Part shown: positions 52,139 to 60,440 of the stretch, in pieces
Numbering within the stretch: the stretch's first letter is position 1
How the letters are laid out: each line of letters starts with the position of its first letter
Program-made: the position numbers and the translations under genes
Source: Bacteroidota bacterium
GTDB taxonomy: Bacteria; Bacteroidota; Bacteroidia; Bacteroidales; Bacteroidaceae
NCBI GenBank assembly: GCA_023425865.1
Contig: JAFABV010000046.1
Span: 11,639 to 75,638, forward strand
Length of the DNA: 64,000 bases
Direction: 5' to 3'
Notes under the pieces: model-generated
Database searches by the model: none
The model's input: the letters and a program-made list of their open reading frames with translations, nothing else
What the model was told of the DNA's origin: nothing

Positions 52139-52687
52139 ATGCCAACCCATAAACTCCAGACTTTCGAGAACGACATCCACGATAACCTCTACCAGTATTT
52201 GCTCGGTAAGGGAGAAATAGACCAACACCTGCCAGAGTGCCCTGACGTGGAAGAGAAATGGAAAGACATCGCCGAAGCCTACATGCCCGACGGCGTGAGG
52301 GAGTTTAACGACTATCCTACCGTGTCTTTGGGATGGATGATGTATATCGGCATGGCCTTGGCGCGCTACTGGGACACCGAATGGGAGGTGTACGCGCAAG
52401 TGGAGAACCTCTATGCTTACCTGCGCGACAAACGCGACTTCGACCACATGGACGAATATATCCGTGAGGAGGTGCTGCATCTCAAGGGCGAGGACTACAT
52501 GGCCCTCGAAAAGCTCGTCGGCGAGTGTGCCAGCAGGGTGTACAACATCATGCGCCACCTCGACATCGAACCGGGCACCAAGGCCGCCTTCGAGGCCTAT
52601 ATTGCCGCGCTGCGCCAACTCTACCGCATGGGAATGGCAGTAGAACTACACCGCTTAGGCTATCACATGACGCCCTATGGCTCATAA
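52139..52687 (+). CDS. Conserved hypothetical cytoplasmic protein
   Basis: 182 residues from the ATG at 52139 (MPTHKLQTFENDIHDNLYQY), no signal peptide and no membrane helix. Helical and acidic, with VEEKWKDIAEAYMPDGVREF, WMMYIGMALARYWDTEWEVY and LHLKGEDYMALEKLVGECAS. Not recognised as a named family; it appears to be a Bacteroidales-type conserved protein. It lies 31 bp after the SDR gene and 12 bp before the DUF1294 gene. Confidence 0.75.
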   Translation: MPTHKLQTFENDIHDNLYQYLLGKGEIDQHLPECPDVEEKWKDIAEAYMPDGVREFNDYPTVSLGWMMYIGMALARYWDTEWEVYAQVENLYAYLRDKRDFDHMDEYIREEVLHLKGEDYMALEKLVGECASRVYNIMRHLDIEPGTKAAFEAYIAALRQLYRMGMAVELHRLGYHMTPYGS

Positions 52688-52699
52688 GTGTCTCGAAAC

Positions 52700-52969
52700 A
52701 TGGATACCGTGATCGTTTATTATCTCATCGCCATCACGCTCGTCACCTTCTGCGTCTACGGCTTGGACAAATGGAAAGCCCAACACGGCAGGTGGCGCGT
52801 GTCCGAGGCCACGCTTCTGCTGTTGGCCGCCATAGGGGGCAGCGTGGGGGCATGGGCCGGCATGAAGCTGTGGCACCACAAGACGCTGCACAAGAAGTTT
52901 AAGTACGGCATTCCGGCCATCATCATCATACAGATTGCTATGGCCGCCTATCTGCTTGGCGGGGCATGA
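52700..52969 (+). CDS. DUF1294 small membrane protein
   Basis: 89 residues from the ATG at 52700 (MDTVIVYYLIAITLVTFCVY); a GTG at 52688 is possible but less likely. The family signature is GLDKWKAQHGRWRVSEATLL followed by LLAAIGGSVGAWAGMKLWHHK, with about three membrane segments. Function unknown. Its stop overlaps the start of the next gene (ATGA). Confidence 0.85.
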   Translation: MDTVIVYYLIAITLVTFCVYGLDKWKAQHGRWRVSEATLLLLAAIGGSVGAWAGMKLWHHKTLHKKFKYGIPAIIIIQIAMAAYLLGGA

Positions 52970-53733
52970 CGCGACTGACCTATATTTTTCACAGTGGCTT
53001 TGCCGTGGAGACCGACGAAGCCATTTTGGTCTTCGACTACTGGATGAGCACCGCGCCCGTCGTGGAACAGCTACTGCGGCAGCCGAAACCGATGTATGTT
53101 TTCTGCAGCCACTTTCACGAAGACCATTTCAATGCGGAGATTCTGGCTTGGCGGCATGTCAAGCCAGACATTACCTATATCTTCTCCAAAGACATCCTGC
53201 GCCATCGGCGCTGCCGCAAGGAGGATGCTGACGTATGGATGGCCAAGGGAGCCACTTGGCGCGATGCCTTGGTGGCGGTATGGGCCATGGGCAGCAACGA
53301 CAGCGGCGTGTCGTGGATCGTAGAGACCGGAGGCCAACGGCTCTTTCATGCCGGCGACCTGAACAACTGGTACGCACGGTTTCTGTCTACCAATGCCCCC
53401 GGACTGTTGGTGCAAAACACAGAGACAGCAGAGGACATCGACCCCGTGGCGGAGGAGAAACGATTTCTGGGTGAGCTCAAAGACATCAGGAAGGTGACCG
53501 ACAGCTTCGACATCGTGATGTTTCCCGTTGACGGGCGCATCGGCAACGGCTACACCTTAGGCGCCCGACAGTTTATCGACCGTTTCCGTGTGGGTCTCTT
53601 TGTTCCCATGCACTTTGTGGCCAGCGGCTTCGAGTCGGCCTGGCGTTTCAAGGAGTTTGCCGATGCCAAGAGCATCGATTTCTGGGCCATAGACCATGAA
53701 AACGAGCAACGCGCCATTGACACAACACCCTGA
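52966..53733 (+). CDS. MBL-fold metallo-hydrolase
   Basis: 255 residues, cytoplasmic. The metal-binding motif SHFHEDHF (about 48-55) is of the HxHxDH type. Further ligand candidates are His-Asp in RLFHAGDLNNW and His in PMHFVASGF. It resembles UlaG-like or beta-lactamase-fold hydrolases of unassigned substrate. Last gene of the SDR run, coupled to the DUF1294 gene. The 190 bp beyond it hold nothing recognised. Confidence 0.85.
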   Translation: MTRLTYIFHSGFAVETDEAILVFDYWMSTAPVVEQLLRQPKPMYVFCSHFHEDHFNAEILAWRHVKPDITYIFSKDILRHRRCRKEDADVWMAKGATWRDALVAVWAMGSNDSGVSWIVETGGQRLFHAGDLNNWYARFLSTNAPGLLVQNTETAEDIDPVAEEKRFLGELKDIRKVTDSFDIVMFPVDGRIGNGYTLGARQFIDRFRVGLFVPMHFVASGFESAWRFKEFADAKSIDFWAIDHENEQRAIDTTP

Positions 53734-53924
53734 CACCTCCATTTTTCCGCTCAATGAGGAAAATGAAGGGCATACTGAGGGGCACGCGTTGTTCACAGAT
53801 CCAAGTGAATGGAAAAAGCCTCTACGGGGCACGCTGGGGGAATTCGGGGCACGTAGAACCGCGGAAATTTACAAAGTCGTTGCCGTGGCGATATACCAAC
53901 GCACAGATGTCACGGTGAGGCAGG

Positions 53925-54194
53925 TTACTCTTCCTCAAACTCCACGTACTCGCCTTCGCCTTTCTTAAAAATCTTTTGCTGGCTTTTCTCAGGCGAGCGA
54001 TGGTCGATGATGACATCACCGGAAGTAGTGGTGGTGCGCCGCGATGACGAATCCGTACGTCGCTCGGTAGCACGTCTCTGCCCACCAAACTGTCGGGCAG
54101 CCTGATGCAGCGCGCGGTAGACACGCCATATCACATACGCACCCACGGCGAGCACTACCACAAAGAGGACAAACAGAAACTGCAGAAAAGCCAT
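53925..54194 (-). CDS. DUF4834 small membrane protein
   Basis: 89 residues. A membrane helix lies at about 3-26 (FLQFLFVLFVVVLAVGAYVI). A basic, Ser/Thr/Arg-rich linker and the acidic tail KKGEGEYVEFEEE follow. The tail and position after pssA fit DUF4834 of Bacteroidales. Function unknown. It lies 16 bp after pssA. Confidence 0.75.
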   Translation of the reverse strand: MAFLQFLFVLFVVVLAVGAYVIWRVYRALHQAARQFGGQRRATERRTDSSSRRTTTTSGDVIIDHRSPEKSQQKIFKKGEGEYVEFEEE

Positions 54195-54210
54195 AAGCAG
54201 GACGTTGGGA

Positions 54211-54936
54211 TTAAGCCTTAGACTTCAGCATCAATACCACTGAAAGCAAGACATACCAGGCTATGACGATGGACAGCCCAAGTATGCCGAAAAGCAAAAG
54301 CAGAGGTATGCACGTCAGCACAAAGACATACTTCACCTCGTTGCCTTTCCAACTCCACTGCTTGAACTTCAAGGCAAACATCGGAATCTCTGAAATCATC
54401 AGCCAACTGCTCAGCACTATGCCGCACAACAGCACGGGCAGCATCCAAGAGGCTGACTCGATATAGGCTCCTCCACCCACAATGAGTGCCCCCCAAAACA
54501 ATGCGTTGGCAGGCGTGGGCATGCCGATAAAGCCTAAACTCTGGCGCTCGTCGAGGTTGAACTTCGCCAACCGCAGCGCCGAGAAGGCGGCCATCACATA
54601 GGCAAAGTAAGGAAGGTAACTGCGCCAAGGGTCAGACACCTCAAGCAAACTCGAATGAAGGAAGGCCGGATACTCCATGACGCTCAGCTCATAAAACAAG
54701 ATGGAGGCTGGCGCCACACCGAAGGTCACCACGTCGGCCAAGGAGTCAAGTTCCTTGCCGATGGGAGAAGAGACATGGAGCAGGCGCGCTACCATGCCAT
54801 CGAAGAAATCAAACACGGCACCCATGACAATCCACAACAGCGCAAGGGCAGGATTGCCCATGAGGGCATAGCCTACAGCCACACAACCGGAAAAAAGGTT
54901 GCAACAGGTGACAAAGTTTGGAATATGCTTTTTCAT
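54211..54936 (-). CDS. pssA: CDP-diacylglycerol--serine O-phosphatidyltransferase
   Basis: Inner-membrane enzyme making phosphatidylserine. 241 residues from the ATG at 54936 (MKKHIPNFVTCCNLFSGCVA). The CDP-alcohol phosphotransferase motif is FDFFDGMVARLL followed by GKELDSLADVVTFG, giving the D-x2-DG-x2-AR-x8-G-x3-D-x3-D pattern. About seven membrane segments. It starts two bases after psd, the next enzyme of the pathway. Confidence 0.95.
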   Translation of the reverse strand: MKKHIPNFVTCCNLFSGCVAVGYALMGNPALALLWIVMGAVFDFFDGMVARLLHVSSPIGKELDSLADVVTFGVAPASILFYELSVMEYPAFLHSSLLEVSDPWRSYLPYFAYVMAAFSALRLAKFNLDERQSLGFIGMPTPANALFWGALIVGGGAYIESASWMLPVLLCGIVLSSWLMISEIPMFALKFKQWSWKGNEVKYVFVLTCIPLLLLFGILGLSIVIAWYVLLSVVLMLKSKA

Positions 54937-54938
54937 AT

Positions 54939-55631
54939 CTATGCCAGTTTGGCGATAATCGTCTGGTCGCCCACCGTCTTCTGCCCCATCGACACACAAA
55001 TCTCCGTGCCAAGAGGCAAGAATACGTCTACACGACTACCAAGTTTGATGAATCCCAAATGCTCATCGATAAAACAGTCTTCACCCTCCTTGGCGTAGGT
55101 CACGATGCGACGCGCCATGGCACCGGCAATCTGACGGCAGAGAATGTCTATGCCGTCGTCGGTGGTGATCATCGTGTCAGCGTGCTCGTTCTCCTCGCTG
55201 GCTTTGGGCAGCCATGCCTTGTGGTAGTTGCCGTCTACGTGGCGCACGAACTTCACCTTTCCATCTACCGGAAACCAGTTGGCATGCACGTTAAACGGGC
55301 TCATGAAGATGCTCACCATGATACGGCGGTCGTGAAAGTACTCGTTTTCCTCCACCTCCTCAATGACCACGATTTTGCCGTCGGCGGGTGCCACGACAAT
55401 CTTGTCGGTATCATCGACATTGAGATAACGAACAGGGCATTGGTAAAAGTTGACCACGATGCCGTAGACCGTACCAAAGATGACAACGAAGGCCCAAAAG
55501 GGCCATTTCACTTCCAGACCGTACCACAGTCCGGCAGCAATAAAAAGTATGGAGAGCAGACCGTAGAAAAGTGTATCGGTACCTTCACGGTGTATGCGTA
55601 TTTTTTTAAGCTTTTTAATTCTCTTGCCCAT
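54939..55631 (-). CDS. psd: Phosphatidylserine decarboxylase
   Basis: Pyruvoyl enzyme converting phosphatidylserine to phosphatidylethanolamine. 230 residues, the short (archaeal-type) form. Two N-terminal membrane helices (LFYGLLSILFIAAGLWYGLE) precede the decarboxylase domain with APADGKIVVIEE and SIFMSPFNVHANWFPVDG. The self-cleavage site is GFIKLGSRVDVF, where Ser of LGS becomes the pyruvoyl group. First gene of psd-pssA-DUF4834. Confidence 0.95.
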   Translation of the reverse strand: MGKRIKKLKKIRIHREGTDTLFYGLLSILFIAAGLWYGLEVKWPFWAFVVIFGTVYGIVVNFYQCPVRYLNVDDTDKIVVAPADGKIVVIEEVEENEYFHDRRIMVSIFMSPFNVHANWFPVDGKVKFVRHVDGNYHKAWLPKASEENEHADTMITTDDGIDILCRQIAGAMARRIVTYAKEGEDCFIDEHLGFIKLGSRVDVFLPLGTEICVSMGQKTVGDQTIIAKLA

Positions 55632-55659
55632 GTTCAGCTATAGGTATAAAGATTCTTTG

Positions 55660-55691
55660 CAAAGGTAAGGTTTTTTTATCACCGCCCCAAA
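55660..55691 (-). promoter_or_regulatory. Promoter of the psd-pssA-DUF4834 operon
   Basis: On the minus strand, TTTG (55691-55688), 20 bp, then TACCTTTG (55667-55660). Consensus. Confidence 0.8.
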
Positions 55692-55707
55692 TATTTTCAG
55701 TGCTTCT

Positions 55708-55739
55708 TTTGGTCATATCGGTATTTCGGAGTAACTTTA
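55708..55739 (+). promoter_or_regulatory. Promoter of dnaE
   Basis: TTTG at 55708-55711, 20 bp, then TAACTTTA at 55732-55739. It excludes an ORF start at 55700 and leaves a leader of only about 5-15 nt. It is back to back with the psd promoter, 16 bp between the two -33 elements. Confidence 0.75.
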
Positions 55740-55750
55740 CACCTCCAAAT

Positions 55751-58700
55751 ATGAAGCCAATGGAAGATTTTGTACACCTGCACGTACACACGCATTATTC
55801 GGTTCTCGACGGTCAGTCTAAGGTTCAGCGTCTGGTCGATAAGGCTGTGGCCGACGGCATGAAAGGCATGGCCATCACCGACCATGGAGTGATGTACGGC
55901 ATTAAGGAATTTGCCGATTATTGTGCTTCGATCAACAAGAAACGCAAGAAGGAAGGGCTGGAGCCCTTCAAGCCCATCTTTGGCTGCGAAATGTATGTGG
56001 CCAACGATCATAAGGAGAGCAAAGACCGCAACAAAGGCGACAACCAGCGCTACCACCTCATAGTGTTAGCCAAAAACTACCAAGGATACAAGAACCTCAT
56101 CAAGCTGGTTAGCCGGGCATGGGTCGACGGCTTCTACACCCGTCCCCGTACCGACCGCTACGACCTCGAGCAATACCACGAGGGCCTCATCATCTGCTCG
56201 GCGTGTCTGGCGGGTGAGGTGCCGCGCAAGATTCTCAAAGGCGACATGGCGGGTGCCCGCGAGGCCATCGAGTGGTACAAAGGGGTTTTTGGCGACGACT
56301 TCTACCTTGAGGTGATGCGCCATGAGGTCAAGGACCCTTCGCTACGCGCCAACCGTGAGACCTTCCCCCTGCAGCAGAAAGCCAACAAGGCCATGGTGGC
56401 ATTGGGCAAGGAGTACGGGGTGAAGGTGGTGTGCAGCAACGACTGCCACTTTGAGGACCAAGACACCGCCGAGGCCCACGACCACCTGCTGTGCCTCGCC
56501 ACAAGTAAAGACCTCGACGACCCCACCCGCATGCTCTATACCAAACAGGAGTGGTTTAAGACGCGCGAGGAGATGAACCAGGTCTTCAGCGATATGCCTG
56601 AGGCCATGGCCAACACCATCGAGATACTGAACAAGGTGGAGATGTACAGCATTGACCATGGTCCTATCATGCCGGAGTTCCCCATTCCCGAAGACTTCGG
56701 CACCGAGGAGCAGTGGCGCCAGAAATTCACCGAACAAGACCTCTACCGTGAGTTTACCTCTGACGAGAACGGAGAGAACCCGCTGCCCGCCGACGAGGCG
56801 CAGGCGGTGATCGACCGTCTGGGCGGCTACGACAGCATCTACCGCATTAAGTTTGAGGCCGACTATCTGGCCAAACTGGCATACGACGGTGCCAAGGAGT
56901 GCTACGGCGACCCGGTGCCCGACAATGTGAAGGAGCACATCAACTTTGAGTTGCACGTGATGAAGACCATGGGTTTCCCGGGCTACTTCCTTATCGTATC
57001 CGACTTTATCCGTGCCGCCCGCAACGATTTGGGCGTATGGGTGGGGCCCGGACGTGGTTCGGCGGCCGGCTCGGTAGTGGCCTACTGCTTGGGCATCACA
57101 CGCATCGACCCCCTGAAATACGACCTGCTGTTTGAGCGTTTCCTCAATCCCGACCGCGTCAACCTGCCGGATATTGACACCGACTTCGACGATGACGGCC
57201 GCGGACGCGTGCTACGCTGGGTGATGGACAAATACGGTGAGGAAAACTGCGCACACATCATCACCTACGGCAGTATGGCCACCAAAAACTCTATCGCCGA
57301 TGTGGCGCGCGTAGAGAAACTGCCGCTCGACCGCTCCAACTTCCTCAAGAAAGCCATCCCCGACCGTCTGCCCGACGGCCTGAAGATGAACCTCACCAAT
57401 GCCATCAAGTGTACGCCCGAGCTGCGCGAGGCCGAAGCCTCCGTGGACCCTCGCGAGCGCAACACCATCAGATATGCCAAGCAGCTCGAGGGCACCGTGC
57501 GTGGCACGGGAATACATGCCTGCGGATTCATCATCTGCCGCGACCCCATCAGCGACTGGGTGCCCATCTCTACTGCCGACGACCCCGACTATCCCGACCT
57601 GAAGTGTGCGGTGACACAATACGACGGACATGTCATCGAGTCTACCGGACTCATCAAGATGGACTTCCTCGGACTGAAGACGCTATCGGAGTTGAAGGAG
57701 GCCTGCAAGGTGGTCAAGCGGACCAGGGGCATCGACGTGGACATCGACCATATTCCTCTCGACGACGAACTCACCTACCAGCTCTACCAACAGGGACGCA
57801 CCATCGGCACCTTCCAGTTTGAGTCGCCGGGCATGCAGAAATACCTGCGCGAGCTCCATCCCACCGTATTCGAGGACCTCATAGCCATGAACGCCCTCTA
57901 CCGTCCGGGGCCCATGGACTACATCCCCGATTTCATCAAGCGTAAGCACGACCCGTCGCTCGTGACGTATGACATACCTTGCATGGAAACTTATCTCAAG
58001 GACACCTATGGCATCACCGTCTATCAAGAGCAGGTGATGTTGCTCAGCCGCCAGCTTGCCAATTTCACCCGTGGTGAGAGCGATGCCTTGCGTAAAGCCA
58101 TGGGTAAGAAGAAGAAGGCCATTGTCGATGCCATGCGACCCAAATTTATCAAGCAGGGCGTGGAGAATGGGCACGACGAGAAGATATTGGACAAGATATG
58201 GTCTGACTGGGAGAAATTCGCCAGCTACGCCTTCAACAAGTCGCACGCCACTTGCTACTCATGGGTGGCTTATCAAACGGCTTATATGAAGGCCCACTAC
58301 CCGGCGGAATTCATGGCCGCCCTGATGACACGCCGCTTCTCTGACATCGGTGAGATCACCAAACTCATGGAGGAGTGCAAGGCCATGAATGTCACTACCC
58401 TGGGGCCTGACATCAACGAGAGCTACGTGGAGTTTGGTGTCAACGCCCATGGCGAGATACGATTCGGTCTCTCTGCCATTAAGGGCATGGGTACGGCGGC
58501 GGCGGAAGCCATCGTCAAGGAACGACTGGCCAACGGCCCGTATAAAGACATCTTTGACTTCGTGGAGCGCATCAACTTCAAGGATGTCAACCGCAAGGCC
58601 TTTGAGAGTTTGGCAATGAGCGGCGGCTTCGACTGCTTCGCCCTGCCCCGTGAAACTTACATGGCCGGTAACAACAAGGGAGAGATATTCCTCGACAGCC

Positions 58701-59479
58701 TCGTGCGGTTCGGACAACAATACCAGCAAGACAAAATGGCAGCGGCCAACTCGCTCTTTGGCGGCATGGACACACAGATAGCCATTGTCACACCGGCGAT
58801 ACCCAACGCCGAGCGGTGGAGCACCATCGAACGGCTCAGCAAGGAGAAGGAACTGGTGGGCATCTATCTCTCGGCACACCCGCTCGACGACTACGGACTC
58901 ATTCTCCACAACATGTGCAACACCACCTGTCAAGAGGTGGGCAACCGAGAGGGATATGCCGACCTGGCCATGCGTCAGGAGCTTACCTTCGGTGGCATCG
59001 TGACCAAGGTGACGCAGCGCTTCAGCAAGCGCGGACAGCCGTTTGGACTTGTCACCATCGAAGATTTCGACTCCTCGGGCGAGATTGCGCTCTTCGGCGA
59101 CGACTGGGGACGATGGGCGGGGCGCTTCACCGAGGGCTGCTCGCTGTTTATCACGGCGCAGTGTGTCAAGAAGTTTGCCACAAGTCAGAACTACTCTTTG
59201 GTCATCCAGAATGTGGAGTACCTGCAGAGTGTCAAGGACAACCGCATTGAACGATTCACCATCCACGTCAAGAGCAAGGCCATCGACGACACCATTGTCA
59301 ATGACATTCTGTCGATGATGGGCGACGAAGATGGCAATACCGAACTTTATTTCAACATCAAAGATGAGGAGAACAACACCAACGTGCTACTGCGCGCCCG
59401 CAACCGGAAGATCGAGATACACAAGGATCTTGTGCAGTATGTGGACGAGCACGAGAGCATGAGTTACTCCGTCAACTGA
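55751..59479 (+). CDS. dnaE: DNA polymerase III subunit alpha
   Basis: Replicative polymerase subunit, 1242 residues. The N-terminal PHP domain has HLHVHTHYSVLDG (about 8-20) and ITDHGVMYG. Palm catalytic acids lie in NLPDIDTDFDDDGRGRVL (about 472-489). GPGRGSAAGSVVAYCLG and KSHATCYSWVAYQTAYMKAH are the usual core segments. C-terminal HhH, OB-fold and tail regions follow (FGLVTIEDFDSSGEIALFGD). The start is the ATG at 55751 or the in-frame ATG at 55760, both just after the promoter. tsaE follows after 21 bp. Confidence 0.97.
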   Translation: MKPMEDFVHLHVHTHYSVLDGQSKVQRLVDKAVADGMKGMAITDHGVMYGIKEFADYCASINKKRKKEGLEPFKPIFGCEMYVANDHKESKDRNKGDNQRYHLIVLAKNYQGYKNLIKLVSRAWVDGFYTRPRTDRYDLEQYHEGLIICSACLAGEVPRKILKGDMAGAREAIEWYKGVFGDDFYLEVMRHEVKDPSLRANRETFPLQQKANKAMVALGKEYGVKVVCSNDCHFEDQDTAEAHDHLLCLATSKDLDDPTRMLYTKQEWFKTREEMNQVFSDMPEAMANTIEILNKVEMYSIDHGPIMPEFPIPEDFGTEEQWRQKFTEQDLYREFTSDENGENPLPADEAQAVIDRLGGYDSIYRIKFEADYLAKLAYDGAKECYGDPVPDNVKEHINFELHVMKTMGFPGYFLIVSDFIRAARNDLGVWVGPGRGSAAGSVVAYCLGITRIDPLKYDLLFERFLNPDRVNLPDIDTDFDDDGRGRVLRWVMDKYGEENCAHIITYGSMATKNSIADVARVEKLPLDRSNFLKKAIPDRLPDGLKMNLTNAIKCTPELREAEASVDPRERNTIRYAKQLEGTVRGTGIHACGFIICRDPISDWVPISTADDPDYPDLKCAVTQYDGHVIESTGLIKMDFLGLKTLSELKEACKVVKRTRGIDVDIDHIPLDDELTYQLYQQGRTIGTFQFESPGMQKYLRELHPTVFEDLIAMNALYRPGPMDYIPDFIKRKHDPSLVTYDIPCMETYLKDTYGITVYQEQVMLLSRQLANFTRGESDALRKAMGKKKKAIVDAMRPKFIKQGVENGHDEKILDKIWSDWEKFASYAFNKSHATCYSWVAYQTAYMKAHYPAEFMAALMTRRFSDIGEITKLMEECKAMNVTTLGPDINESYVEFGVNAHGEIRFGLSAIKGMGTAAAEAIVKERLANGPYKDIFDFVERINFKDVNRKAFESLAMSGGFDCFALPRETYMAGNNKGEIFLDSLVRFGQQYQQDKMAAANSLFGGMDTQIAIVTPAIPNAERWSTIERLSKEKELVGIYLSAHPLDDYGLILHNMCNTTCQEVGNREGYADLAMRQELTFGGIVTKVTQRFSKRGQPFGLVTIEDFDSSGEIALFGDDWGRWAGRFTEGCSLFITAQCVKKFATSQNYSLVIQNVEYLQSVKDNRIERFTIHVKSKAIDDTIVNDILSMMGDEDGNTELYFNIKDEENNTNVLLRARNRKIEIHKDLVQYVDEHESMSYSVN

Positions 59480-59500
59480 ACACAATTAAAACAAAAGGAT

Positions 59501-59914
59501 ATGCAGATCAAGATTGATTCTTTAGAGAGTATTCGTGAGGCAGCCCGCCAATTTATTGAGCATATGGGCGAAAGCACGGTCTTCGCCTTCTATGGAAAGA
59601 TGGGTGCCGGAAAGACGACCTTCATCAAGGCCATCTGCGAGGAACTGGGCGTAGAAGATGTCATCACCTCTCCCACCTTCGCCATCGTCAACGAGTATCG
59701 CTCTGAGCAGACCGACGAACTCATCTACCACTTCGACTTCTACCGCATCAAGAAACTCGACGAGGTGTACGACATGGGTTACGAAGACTATTTCTACAGC
59801 GGCGCCCTGTGCTTCTTGGAGTGGCCCGAACTCATCGAAGACATTCTTCCCGGTGATGCCGCGAAGGTCACCATCAGCGAGCAGGCCGACGGCAGCCGCT
59901 TAGTGGAGTGGTAA
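59501..59914 (+). CDS. tsaE: tRNA threonylcarbamoyladenosine synthesis ATPase
   Basis: 137 residues. The Walker A is GKMGAGKTTFIKAI (about 30-43), followed by the family segment ITSPTFAIVNEYR (about 55-67), YHFDFYRIKKLDEVYDMGYE and LEWPELIEDILP. TsaE works with TsaB and TsaD in t6A formation on ANN-decoding tRNAs. Probably transcribed with dnaE. Confidence 0.96.
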   Translation: MQIKIDSLESIREAARQFIEHMGESTVFAFYGKMGAGKTTFIKAICEELGVEDVITSPTFAIVNEYRSEQTDELIYHFDFYRIKKLDEVYDMGYEDYFYSGALCFLEWPELIEDILPGDAAKVTISEQADGSRLVEW

Positions 59915-59939
59915 GAGCCGCGTCTTTTTTGGCACAAAG

Positions 59940-59971
59940 TTTGTCAACATAGAATAAAAGGCGTATATTTG
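59940..59971 (+). promoter_or_regulatory. Promoter of trxA
   Basis: TTTG at 59940-59943, 20 bp, then TATATTTG at 59964-59971, followed by CA. Consensus. Confidence 0.8.
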
Positions 59972-60021
59972 CATGCGTCAAAGTTAGTATTGAGAAAACA
60001 ATAATATAAGGAATAACAAAA

Positions 60022-60336
60022 ATGGAAGTTACAATTACAACTGAGAATTTTGAGCAGTATAAGAATGGTGAGCTGCCTTTGGTCGTAGACTTATGGGCAA
60101 CCTGGTGTGGCCCCTGCCGCATGATTGGCCCCATCGTATCTGAGTTGGCAGAAGAATACGACGGCAAGCTCGTTGTAGGCAAGTGCGACGTTGAGGAGAA
60201 CGACGACATCGCCATGGAGTTTGGCGTGCGCAACATCCCCACCATCCTCTTCTTCAAGGGCGGCCAGCTGGTCGATAAGTTTGTGGGCGCTGCCTCAAAG
60301 GCCAAGATCGAGGAGAAGTTCAAGGCCCTGCTCTAA
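60022..60336 (+). CDS. trxA: Thioredoxin
   Basis: 104-residue cytoplasmic disulfide reductant. The active site WCGPCR lies at about 29-34. VVGKCDVEENDDIAMEFGVR, NIPTILFFKGG and a cis-Pro after NI complete the fold. No signal peptide. Monocistronic between a consensus promoter and a strong terminator. Confidence 0.97.
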   Translation: MEVTITTENFEQYKNGELPLVVDLWATWCGPCRMIGPIVSELAEEYDGKLVVGKCDVEENDDIAMEFGVRNIPTILFFKGGQLVDKFVGAASKAKIEEKFKALL

Positions 60337-60373
60337 ACGGCACGCTCAGTACTTCTGACCACAGCCTACAAAG

Positions 60374-60413
60374 AAATCCCCTGCAAACAACAGCGTTTGC
60401 AGGGGATTTTTTT
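60374..60413 (+). terminator. Rho-independent terminator of trxA
   Basis: A 15-bp perfect stem, AAATCCCCTGCAAAC with GTTTGCAGGGGATTT, is followed by more T. The symmetric A/T flanks could also serve the convergent phosphate-transporter gene. Confidence 0.95.
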
Positions 60414-60440
60414 ATTGGGCAAGCGCCGAGGCGTTAGCGT

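Noticed and set aside
58259..59266. 335-codon minus-strand ORF inside dnaE
   Set aside because: Antisense shadow of the polymerase gene; composition follows the opposite strand's codon bias.
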